The position numbers and the translations under genes are program-made. Positions 18,414-25,565 of a DNA stretch of 25,565 bases are shown here, piece after piece (the first letter of the stretch is position 1; the number at the start of each line of letters is the position of its first letter). The notes beneath the pieces were generated by a model. The model did not search any database and was not told where the DNA came from. It saw nothing but the letters and a program-made list of their open reading frames with translations. The stretch spans positions 1 through 25,565 of the forward strand of contig RPFO01001422.1 in NCBI GenBank assembly GCA_009746045.1, in the 5' to 3' direction. The DNA comes from Mesostigma viride (lineage: Eukaryota > Streptophyta > Mesostigmatophyceae > Mesostigmatales > Mesostigmataceae).

Positions 18414-18925
18414 ACTGCAGTGCTACAGGATTGACAGCCACCCCGTCATAATAGTAGTTTATTCTGAGGTTCAACTGTTCTTCCACCTGCCTGGTCCACA
18501 CTGCCCTCTCCAAAGCAGATGCTACCAGTGGCACCTTAGGTTCTGCCAGCACTACGGTCTTGACCTCCCTGATGGATCTCTCCACAGCACCTTGCTGTCC
18601 ATGGCTCTCCCTGGGCGTGACCAGCAGCTTGCATGGCAGTTGCTCCTGCTGTGACAGTAGGCACTCAAACTGAATATCAGCCTGTACTGTCTTGTACACC
18701 CCAAAGCCTGGTAAGAGAGTCTGCAAGCCCAGCAGCAGGGTATTCCCCTTCATATCTGGCAGAATCTGGAGCAGCCTGTACCTGCTAAATCTGTCCACTG
18801 CCACCAAAATGTATAAGCCCCTGATATGCTGGACGTCTACCTGGATGTCCCCCTTCTCCCTGGCAGGCTCCCTAGCATGGGACCTTGGCTTCTTGGCAGC
18901 ATTCTCCTTACAGCACATTGCTCAG
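18403..18925 (-). CDS. Integrase catalytic core (DDE)
   Basis: The ORF from 18918 carries D28 (GDIQVDVQ), then LVAVDRFSRY, D81 (VQADIQFE) and E113 (HGQQGAVERSIREVK), matching the retroviral/copia integrase D, D, E triad with HxQxGxxERxxR around the glutamate. It would insert the cDNA into the genome. It connects upstream to the zinc-binding HHCC segment by a one-base shift near 18917 and downstream to the 486-codon frame by a shift of the opposite sign at about 18408. About 170 aa. Confidence 0.88.
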
Positions 18926-19370
18926 CTGCAGCCCTGCATGCTTCCCTCAGTGGCTCATCTCCAATCTTCCAACCAAACATCTCAGCCATGGCTGTGTGAC
19001 CAAAGATATTGTGCAGCCTGCGTCCAGCATCCGTGTAGCTCAGTTGCCTAGCCAGATTACGCACCTGGGAAGACGCCTGGACGGGCCCTGCGTGTGAGGA
19101 CGCAACATCCACCTTCTGCATCTTGGATCCAGAGGACCCAGCAGACCCTCCCAGCAGAGCATCTAGGCTCCCAGAGCCAACCCTGTCTGGGGACCCTCCA
19201 CCTGTTGACAGTTGAGGGGATTGTTGTGCTGCAGCATGCATGCAATCTTGTGGAATGAGAACATCAGTACACCCCTGGTGCTGATCAGAGGTGGCACCCT
19301 GCCCAGATTTATTTACATGTGAAGCTGTGTCCCCACAGGGTGTCTCACTATGTACACGGGACTGCTTCAC
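18837..19370 (-). CDS. Pol start: linker and integrase zinc-binding (HHCC) segment
   Basis: Same frame as Gag, directly after the in-frame TGA at 19376-19374. The first ~110 residues are a Ser/Gly/Gln-rich linker with no protease motif. The GAG-pre-integrase/HHCC part follows: SYTDAGRRLHNIFGH gives H120 and H125, then C145 and C152. The real coding frame leaves this ORF near 18917, so the last ~25 residues of this ORF are off-frame. The short linker means the usual copia protease slot between Gag and integrase is empty here. Confidence 0.7.
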   Translation of the reverse strand: MKQSRVHSETPCGDTASHVNKSGQGATSDQHQGCTDVLIPQDCMHAAAQQSPQLSTGGGSPDRVGSGSLDALLGGSAGSSGSKMQKVDVASSHAGPVQASSQVRNLARQLSYTDAGRRLHNIFGHTAMAEMFGWKIGDEPLREACRAAAEQCAVRRMLPRSQGPMLGSLPGRRGTSR

Positions 19371-19376
19371 TAGTCA
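19366..19376 (-). promoter_or_regulatory. Gag-Pol stop in readthrough context (TGA CTA G)
   Basis: The gag frame ends ...CAG AAG TGA and the next bases are CTAGTG, with the same frame open for another ~150 codons into integrase. UGA followed by CUAG is an established strong stop-readthrough context in animal genes and viral genomes. It would give Gag in excess and a minor Gag-Pol product; this role is inferred. Confidence 0.5.
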
Positions 19377-20263
19377 CTTCTGATCAGACTGCCCCTTCTT
19401 CTTGTTTGGGCAATCCCTCTTCCAGTGACCTTCCTTGCCACAAGCAAAACACTTGCTCTTGCCAGACCCTCCCCCTGGGGCCTTGCTGTCCTGCTTGTTC
19501 TGGTTGCCTGAGGCCTGATTGTTATTCTGCCCCTGGCCACCACCCTTACCCTGCTGATGGCTGTTACGGTTGCCAGACTGGTTCCCCTGATTCTGGTTCC
19601 CCTGCTGACCTCCTCCACCACCCTGGTTCTGCTCCTTCTGGGCCTGCTTCCTTCTCCTGCTACCATACCGTGTCCCAGATGGGGTACGGTTCTTGCCCTG
19701 GCTAGCCTGAGACGCTGACCCTCCCTGAGAACTGATACCCTTGCAGGTAGGGACCCGGGTCCTGAAGTTTAGTATCACACGCTTCAGAGCCCCCCAGGTG
19801 CCATCAGTGAGATCACAGAGCTGCCTAGCAGTAGCCCTACCTTCCTCTGACAAGCCCATCTTATCAAAGAAGTGGTCTGCTGCTGCCCTGACTGTCACAC
19901 TGAAGCCCTGCTTCTTGCCTGCCTCCACGATCAACTCAAACCTGGCCAGCTCAGCAGCCACCTCACCCTTGATCTCAAACTCATCAAATTCTCTCTTCTT
20001 TTCCATGGTGAGATTGTGAACCCTGTCAGAAAACTCCTCCTTGATGTCATCCAGGAACTGCAGCCAAGTGTGCCCCTCTTTCAGAGCATGCCTAGCCATG
20101 TCATTGACCCTTTCAGACGACCCCTTGTTTGCGGTGGAAGAGTGAAACACCCTGACAATATCCACACCTGCTGCGACAGAGCCCACGACTAGCTTCATGT
20201 CATCAAGCCATTTATCCAGGTTGTCTTGCTTCAGGGAGGGTTGAGCGCTTTCTGCCCATTCAT
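19374..20263 (-). CDS. Gag main part with CCHC zinc knuckle
   Basis: The reading frame is open from just after a frame change near 20255 (upstream of the ATG at 20198), and includes a DNLDKWLDDMKL-like start typical of copia Gag. From the ATG there are 274 residues: a helical, charged region (1-160), a Gln/Gly/Asn-rich linker (about 165-245), then the CX2CX4HX4C knuckle CFACGKEGHWKRDC (C250, C253, H258, C263) and a basic tail. It forms the virus-like particle and binds element RNA. It ends at TGA 19376-19374. Confidence 0.88.
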
Positions 20264-20464
20264 GACTGTCACAGCATCAGAAAATGGACGGGTGCCAGGC
20301 AACACACTCCCCACACGCACTGGTGGTGCCTGGGGAGGGTCAATCCTAGCCTCCAAACGCTCGGGCAACATACCAGACACCCTATCGTGAACAGCAGCTT
20401 GCTTTGCAGCACGCACACCTGGGGTGACGATGGCGTCCTCCTCACCAGGCGTTGTGAGCACCAC
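20231..20464 (-). CDS. Gag middle segment (separate frame)
   Basis: A ~77-codon frame linking the Gag N-terminal frame and the main Gag frame. It contains VLTTPGEEDAIVTPGVRAAK and a proline-rich stretch (DPPQAPPVRVG). It joins the upstream frame by a one-base shift near 20457 and the downstream frame by another near 20255. Continuity of composition suggests one original Gag. The shifts may be mutations or consensus errors. Confidence 0.55.
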   Translation of the reverse strand: MVLTTPGEEDAIVTPGVRAAKQAAVHDRVSGMLPERLEARIDPPQAPPVRVGSVLPGTRPFSDAVTVMNGQKALNPP

Positions 20465-20697
20465 TGCTCCGTAGGTCGCCTGGCACGCTTGACTTTCTCC
20501 GCCTCAGCTTGCCCATCACGCCACCGCTTGTGTGTTCTCCCGGCTCTGGGGTCCATCTCTGGGATAGGTTGCCCAGCTGGCGCCTCCACGCCCCTCTCCT
20601 CCATCGCCTCCCCTTCCTCTCTGGCGATGTCCTCCTCTGCCGTTCGCTCCCGTTGCTCCTCGAATGTCGCCGCACCCCGGCTTGCCCTCCTAGGCAT
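20269..20697 (-). CDS. Gag N-terminal segment
   Basis: I chose the ATG at 20697 (MPRRASRG...) because the preceding frame is hydrophobic and overlaps the upstream ORF's tail. About 80 residues rich in Arg/Glu follow (coiled-coil-like: EEQRERTAEEDIAREEGEAM). After the frame junction near 20457, the remainder of this ORF is off-frame. A TATATAATG string immediately covers the start codon on the minus strand. Confidence 0.55.
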   Translation of the reverse strand: MPRRASRGAATFEEQRERTAEEDIAREEGEAMEERGVEAPAGQPIPEMDPRAGRTHKRWRDGQAEAEKVKRARRPTEQWCSQRLVRRTPSSPQVCVLQSKLLFTIGCLVCCPSVWRLGLTLPRHHQCVWGVCCLAPVHFLML

Positions 20698-20765
20698 TAT
20701 ATACAATGGCTGCGACCAACTTTGCAACAAGAAAACAGCAAACTCTCCACCTATCCTCCACCCCC

Positions 20766-20951
20766 TCAAGCCTCGTTTTCAGACGAAGCTTCTCCTGCAA
20801 CCGGTGCAGGTGCTGGCTCGTGGAACGGTCCCTCCACCGGATTCAATGGCTGCCCCTGGTCGTCGTGAGTAGGCACAGGCCTAATAACCACCGGAAGCCT
20901 CAAACCATACGCGTAATCACGTATCCAGCGAGAACGCCCCCACCTCAGCAA
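20766..20951 (-). CDS. Continuation of the unknown 5' ORF (61 codons, shifted frame)
   Basis: Begins overlapping the stop of the upstream ORF (20945) and reads a polar, proline-rich tail (VPTHDDQGQPLNPVEGPFHE) to a stop at 20766, 70 bp before the Gag ATG. A single-base change near 20948 would make it the C-terminal end of the upstream ORF. No domain recognised. Confidence 0.45.
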   Translation of the reverse strand: MLRWGRSRWIRDYAYGLRLPVVIRPVPTHDDQGQPLNPVEGPFHEPAPAPVAGEASSENEA

Positions 20952-21727
20952 ATGGCCTCACCTAAACCAACGTTGTCGTCAATGTGGTAGCGATTAAGCT
21001 CGTCCCGCTGCGCCTGCTCACGGCCCTCCTGAGAGCCGTCGCCCTCGTGACGCCTCTGGGCCGGCTGTACTACCGCCCCTGCTGGCTGATCTACGAAGTC
21101 GTAGAAGGCGTCGTCGGCTGAGACCTCTCGACCGCCAACCACGTCGACAGTCAAACTTAGCTGGTTTAACTCTCGGCGAGAATGTGGAGTATCCCGACTA
21201 GTGTAGATGGAGAAGGGATTAAGAGTAATGAAGACACGATCAGCAGCGCCTCTGGTCAACTCTAAGACAGAGTGCGCCAGATTCTGGCACTCTGCCACCA
21301 ACGCCTGCGTACTGCCACGAACGATGGCCTCCCGCCTGTCCCGGGCGACCTGCACCACGTTTGGCACGCCGGTGTAGTCGTCCCCAAGGCGGAGATTGGC
21401 GACAAGGTCGTTTATCTCTCGGGCACCCCCGAGGCTTATGGCAATTATCTGCAAAAGCAGAGTGACCACCTGCTCAAACGCGAATGCGTTTGTGTGGCCA
21501 GCCCGCCAAGACGCTGGCAGCCTTCTGATGATTTCCGCGAGGTCCTCGCGAAATCTCAGCAGCTGCTCGGCTGCTCCTCGGACGTACTCGCCCGCCGACA
21601 CCGCACGAATATTTCGGCGCACTTCCTCCGAGTCCTCGTGCCCTCCTGCGGGTACTGGACTGGACGCCGCTACCGTTGCTGCACGCGCAAAGGTGTTTGT
21701 CCTAGCTTCAGAGTCCGAATTCGACAT
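20945..21727 (-). CDS. Unknown ORF between 5' LTR and gag (260 aa)
   Basis: The frame is open from inside the LTR, but the ATG at 21727 (MSNSDSEARTN...), 25 bp inside the LTR edge, is the likely start. The protein is mixed and globular-looking: a polar Ser/Ala-rich start, a helical segment with EYVRGAAEQLLRFREDLAEI, and a hydrophobic stretch FEQVVTLLLQIIAISLGG (about residues 83-100). The later part is acidic and polar. I recognise no family. Its place before Gag is unusual for copia elements. It could be an extra gene, a separate structural protein, or an N-terminal Gag module now split off by a frame change. Confidence 0.6.
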   Translation of the reverse strand: MSNSDSEARTNTFARAATVAASSPVPAGGHEDSEEVRRNIRAVSAGEYVRGAAEQLLRFREDLAEIIRRLPASWRAGHTNAFAFEQVVTLLLQIIAISLGGAREINDLVANLRLGDDYTGVPNVVQVARDRREAIVRGSTQALVAECQNLAHSVLELTRGAADRVFITLNPFSIYTSRDTPHSRRELNQLSLTVDVVGGREVSADDAFYDFVDQPAGAVVQPAQRRHEGDGSQEGREQAQRDELNRYHIDDNVGLGEAIC

Positions 21728-21751
21728 ATCCGTCGACCAGACTGTAATACG
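21728..21751 (-). other. Leader between 5' LTR and first ORF (primer-binding region)
   Basis: Only 24 bp separate the LTR from the first ATG. In element sense it starts CGTATTACAGTCTGGTCGAC. The tRNA 3'-end pairing start TGG is not at the LTR edge but 12 bases in, so the primer is unclear; an internal (half-tRNA) primer, as in copia, is possible. Confidence 0.35.
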
Positions 21752-22395
21752 ATTTAGATGAACGCGGATCAGTGAGTTTCTGGTCTTCCCAAGATGTGAT
21801 GAATGGAGCCATGGTTTCAACCAGCGGCTTTTAACCTTTACCACAGTTGCCTCACTACCCTGTGGTCACTAGCCTGAGGCGGCAGTACCCACGGACGGTG
21901 TTGGGAAAAGACGCTTGGCCACTGCTGTGTCCGAGCCTTTCTAGGTCTCACCATTGCTGCCAGGCCTTGCACGCCTTGGCAGGTCCGCCACTGTCAATTT
22001 CCTTGGTTGCATCAATCCAGGACGTCTGTCCTTCCATGAATGACAGTAACGCTCTGGATTTATCCGTCATGACAAGTACCCGTCCATCCCAGGCCTGCAG
22101 GACTGCCAGTCCTGAAGTCCTGTGACATTCTTGGTACCATCAACCAATATTGACCACAGTACCTCCTAGTGACAGTCGGTCCTGTGACACGTAACGTGTG
22201 ATGGTTCACCCAACACTGCCACGTGCCCTGTCCCTCACGTGTCCTTAGTCCTGGTACTGCTGTAGCGTCCGGCGGCATTACTTCGGGACTTGATAACTCT
22301 CAAGTTCCTTGTCCAAATGAGGCGTTTAGCACGGCGTTGGAAAGGCCACTTCAAGTATGATATGCTTAGCATATTGCATCACCAATATGCTAACT
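21752..22395 (-). repeat. 5' LTR (644 bp)
   Basis: Identical by eye to 14236-14879. It should contain the promoter, but I could not place a convincing TATA box. The terminal hairpin copy is at 22366-22393. Confidence 0.95.
22366..22393. other. LTR-terminal hairpin (5' LTR copy)
   Basis: Same 11-bp perfect stem and CATCAC loop as in the other LTR. Confidence 0.85.
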
Positions 22396-22400
22396 CATGG
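22396..22400. repeat. Target site duplication CATGG, right copy
   Basis: Pairs with 14231-14235; the satellite monomer resumes directly after it with TGTCATCATGGCTTG. Confidence 0.9.
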
Positions 22401-24843
22401 TGTCATCATGGCTTGTCTACGTACATGGTTGGCATTTATGTAATTAATGAGGAGGATTCAGGCTCCCATGGTGTCATCATGGCCCGTCTACTTACATGGA
22501 TGGCATTTATGTAATTAATGATGAGGATTCAGGCTCCCATGGGGTCATCATGGCTTGTCTACGTACATGGTTGGCATTTATGTAATTAATGAGGAGGATT
22601 CAGGCTCCCATGGTGTCTCCATGGCTGGCCTACGTACATGGATGTCAAGGAATAGTAAATGATGAGGATTCAGGCTCCCATGGTGTCATCATGGCCCGTC
22701 TACGTACATGGATGGCATTTATGTAATTAATGATGAGGATTCAGGCTCCCATGGGTCATCATGGCTTGTCTACGTACATGGTTGGCATTTATGTAATTAA
22801 TGAGGAGGATTCAGGCTCCCATGGTGTCTCCATGGCTGGCCTACGTACATGGATGTCAAGGAATAGTAAATGATGAGGATTCAGGCTCCCATGGTGTCAT
22901 CATGGCCTGTCTACGTACATGGATGGCATGTATGTAATTAATGATGAGGATTCAGGCTCCCATGGTGTCATCATGGCTTGTCTACCTACATGGATGGCAT
23001 GTATGTAATTAATGATGAGGATTCAGGCTCCATTGGTGTCATCATGGCTGGCCTACGTATGTACATGGATGTCAAAGAAAAAAAAAATGATGAGGATTCA
23101 GGCTCCCATGGTGTCATCATTGCCCGTGTATGTACATGGTTGGCATTTATGTAATTAATGATGAGGATTCAGGCTCCATTGTGTCATCATTGCCCGTGTA
23201 TGTACATGGTTGGCATTTATGTATGTAATTAATGATGAGGATTCAGGCTCCATTGGTGTCATCATGGCTGGCCTACGTATGTACATGGATGTCAAAGAAA
23301 AAAAAATGATGAGGATTCAGGCTCCCATGGTGTCATCATGGCCCGTCTACGTACATGGATGTCAAGGAATAGTAAATGATGAGGATTCAGGCTCCCATGG
23401 TGTCAGATGTCATGGCCTGTCTACGTACATGGATGGCATGTATGTAATTAATGATGAGGATTCAGGCTCCATTGGTGTCATCATGGCTGGCCTACGTATG
23501 TACATGGATGTCAAAGAAAAAAAAAATGATGAGGATTCAGGCTCCATGGTGTCATCATGGCCCGTCTACGTACATGGATGTCAAGGAATAGTAAATGATG
23601 AGGATTCAGGCTCCCATGGTGTCATCATGGCCTGTCTACGTACATGGATGGCATGTATGTATTTAATGATGAGGATTCAGGCTCCCATGGTGTCATCATG
23701 GCTGGCCTACGTACATGGATGTCTCAGAAAAAAAAATGATGAGGATTCAGGCTCCCATGGTGTCATCATGGCTGGCCTACGTACATGGATGTCAAAGAAA
23801 AAAAAATGATGAGGATTCAGGCTCCCGTGGTGTCATTATGGCCCGTCTACGTGTTGTTGGCATGTATGAAATTAATGATGAGGATTCAGGCTCCCATAGT
23901 GTCATCATGGCTGGCCTACGTACATGGTTGGCATTTATGTAATTAATGATGAGGATTCAGGCTCCCATGGTGTCATCATTGCCCGTGTATGTACATGGTT
24001 GGCATTTATGTAATTAATGATGAGGATTCAGGCTCCATTGGTGTCATCATGGCCCGTCTACGTACATGGACCGTGGCATTTATGTATTTAATGATGAGGA
24101 TTCAGGCTCCCATGGGGTCATTGATGATCATGGCATTTATGTATGTAATTAATGATGAGGATTCAGGCTCCATTGGTGTCATCATGGCTGGCCTACGTAT
24201 GTACATGGATGTCAAAGAAAAAAAAATGATGAGGATTCAGGCTCCCATGGTGTCATCATGGCCCGTCTACGTACATGGATGTCAAGGAATAGTAAATGAT
24301 GAGGATTCAGGCTCCCATGGTGTCAGATGTCATGGCCTGTCTACGTACATGGATGGCATGTATGTATTTAATGATGAGGATTCAGGCTCCCATGGTGTCA
24401 TCATGGCTGGCCTACGTACATGGATGTCTCAGAAAAAAAATGATGAGGATTCAGGCTCCCATGGTGTCATCATGGCTGGCCTACGTACATGGATGTCAAA
24501 GAAAAAAAAATGATCAGGATTCAGGCTCCCGTGGTGTCATTATGGCCCGTCTACGTGTTGTTGGCATGTATGAAATTAATGATGAGGATTCAGGCTCCCA
24601 CAGTGTCATCATGGCTGGCCTACGTACATGGTTGGCATTTATGTAATTAATGATGAGGATTCAGGCTCCCATGGTGTCATCATTGCCCGTGTATGTACAT
24701 GGTTGGCATTTATGTAATTAATGATGAGGATTCAGGCTCCATTGTGTCATCATGGCCCGTCTACGTACATGGGTGGCATTTATGTATTTAATGATGAGGA
24801 TTCAGGCTCCCATGGGGTCATCATGGCTTGTCTACGTACATGG
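22396..24843 (+). repeat. ~71-bp satellite array, plus orientation, right of the retrotransposon (~34 monomers)
   Basis: Direct continuation of 8127-14235. From about 23000 the units become more diverse: TACGTATGTACATGG insertions, GGCTCCATTGG cores, and TCAGATGTCATGG variants. A block of variants at about 23790-24100 is repeated at about 24490-24800. The last seven monomers (about 24350-24843) mirror the left end of the array. Confidence 0.95.
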
Positions 24844-25110
24844 AGTCATATTGATTCATGGAACAATGAGATACCATTCTTAATTGAAAATTGTTCTTGA
24901 TACTTTCACATGCATGCCCGGAATCGTGAATTTGTGCGGGTTTCCATGATGACAATCCTCATTGAATTCTTGAGCACACAATATTGAGCAATTTAGGGGC
25001 ACTTCGGCAATGTTGACCATTTTCATTCATGATAAAATTAACATTTAATGCAATAAATACATATTCCACTCATTTTAATAAACCATGCAAAAACTTTACA
25101 AGCACGCTAG
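24844..25110 (-). repeat. Right unique arm of the giant inverted repeat (267 bp)
   Basis: Reverse complement of 5956-6232 with two small indels (6 and 4 bp). It lies between the satellite and the minisatellite, as on the left. Confidence 0.9.
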
Positions 25111-25565
25111 GGGTGGGCTGGCATGCACGCGTGGGTGTGGGGGGGGCTGGCATGCATGCGTGGGTGTGGGGGGGGCTAGCCTGCATGCGTGGGTGTGTGG
25201 GGGGCTGGCATGCATGCGTGGGTGTGTGTGGGGGGCTAGCATGCATGCGTAAGTGTGGGGGGGGCTGGCATGCATGCGTGGGTGTGTATGGGGGCTGGCA
25301 TGCATGCGTGGGTGTGTGTGGGGGGCTAGCATGCATGCGTGGGTGTGGGGGGGGGCTGTCATGCATGCGTGGGTGTGGGGGGGGCTGGCATGAATGCGTG
25401 GGTTGGGGGGGGGCTAGCATGCATGCGTGGGTGTGGGGGGGGCTAGCATGCATGCGTGGGTGTGTGGGGGGCTGTCATGCATGCGTGGGTGTGGGGGGGG
25501 CTAGCATGCATGCGTGGGTGTGTGGGGGGCTAGCATGCATGCGTTTGGGGTGGTGGGGGGGGGGC
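25111..25565. repeat. Right GC-rich minisatellite, inverted copy, ~16 units, cut by window end
   Basis: Reverse complement of the left array: units GCATGCATGCGTGGGTGTG plus a G run. The variants CTAGCCTGC, then GCGTAAGTG, appear in the same order going outward as on the left, which shows the two arrays are homologous rather than independent. Confidence 0.95.

Larger units (their letters stand above)
14236..22395 (-). mobile_element. Ty1/copia-like LTR retrotransposon, 8160 bp, recent insertion
   Basis: Two 644-bp direct LTRs flank gag-pol-type sequence on the minus strand, with a 5-bp target duplication. Recognisable parts in element order are the unknown 5' ORF, Gag with a CCHC knuckle, HHCC/DDE integrase, retropepsin-like domain, reverse transcriptase and RNase H. 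RT and RNase H following integrase places it in the Ty1/copia (Pseudoviridae-type) order. It sits inside a satellite monomer of the giant inverted repeat. About seven one-base frame changes and one in-frame stop interrupt the coding region, so this copy as read is not a single intact ORF. Confidence 0.93.
5186..25565. mobile_element. Giant inverted-repeat (foldback-like) structure, >20 kb, open at the right window edge
   Basis: Both ends contain, in mirrored order, the ~30-bp minisatellite, a ~270-bp unique arm (277 bp left, 267 bp right) and a ~71-bp satellite array. The homologous terminal arm is at least ~1.2 kb: rare minisatellite variants and the first seven satellite monomers occur in the same order on both sides. 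Foldback elements (Drosophila FB and Galileo, sea urchin TU) are known to have long terminal inverted repeats made of tandem repeats; calling this one is inference. No transposase gene is visible. Alternatives are a centromeric or subtelomeric satellite domain with an inverted duplication. Confidence 0.55.

Noticed and set aside
23210-24513. Repeat-protein-like frames of 174-199 codons (NDEDSGSHGVIMAGLRTWM repeats) in the satellite
   Set aside because: They are translations of the 71-bp monomer; frames break wherever monomer length varies, and the same words occur in several frames.

Overview
This window is eukaryotic, repeat-dominated DNA with almost no ordinary host genes. The evidence is long satellite and minisatellite arrays, tRNA-like (SINE-type) repeats with Pol III-style signals, and one long Ty1/copia-type LTR retrotransposon. 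A plant, green alga or other protist is plausible because of the copia element, but I could not identify the species. 

Layout: (1) 1-1393 is simple sequence: a GTAAGC-type hexamer array followed by a 1-kb polypurine block. (2) 1394-2190 is a ~372-bp tandem duplication. (3) 2324-3073 is a 750-bp foldback (long inverted repeat) with tRNA T-arm-like sequences facing each other at its centre. Diverged relatives of its tail lie at 3210-3527. (4) 3530-5180 is mostly unique DNA with one weak hypothetical ORF on the minus strand. (5) 5186 to the window end forms one very large inverted-repeat structure. Each end has a ~30-bp GC-rich minisatellite, a ~270-bp unique segment, and a ~71-bp satellite array. 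The two ends are in opposite orientation and keep the same order of rare variant units. The satellite switches orientation once, at 8127-8130. This organisation resembles foldback (FB/Galileo-type) elements, but no transposase is visible. 

(6) The satellite is interrupted at 14236-22395 by an 8160-bp Ty1/copia-like element on the minus strand. It has two 644-bp LTRs that I read as identical and a perfect 5-bp target duplication (CATGG), so the insertion is recent. Reading along the element (right to left in the window): 5' LTR, an unrecognised ~260-320 aa ORF, Gag with a CCHC zinc knuckle, an in-frame TGA followed by CTAG, integrase, a retropepsin-like domain, reverse transcriptase, RNase H, a ~940-bp 3' non-coding segment, polypurine tract, 3' LTR. 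Two features are unusual: the protease-like domain lies after integrase rather than before it, and gag and pol are separated by a stop codon in a known readthrough context rather than fused. 

The element's coding region is interrupted by about seven one-base frame changes although its LTRs look identical. Several fall in short homopolymers, so consensus errors in the assembly are a serious alternative to real decay.
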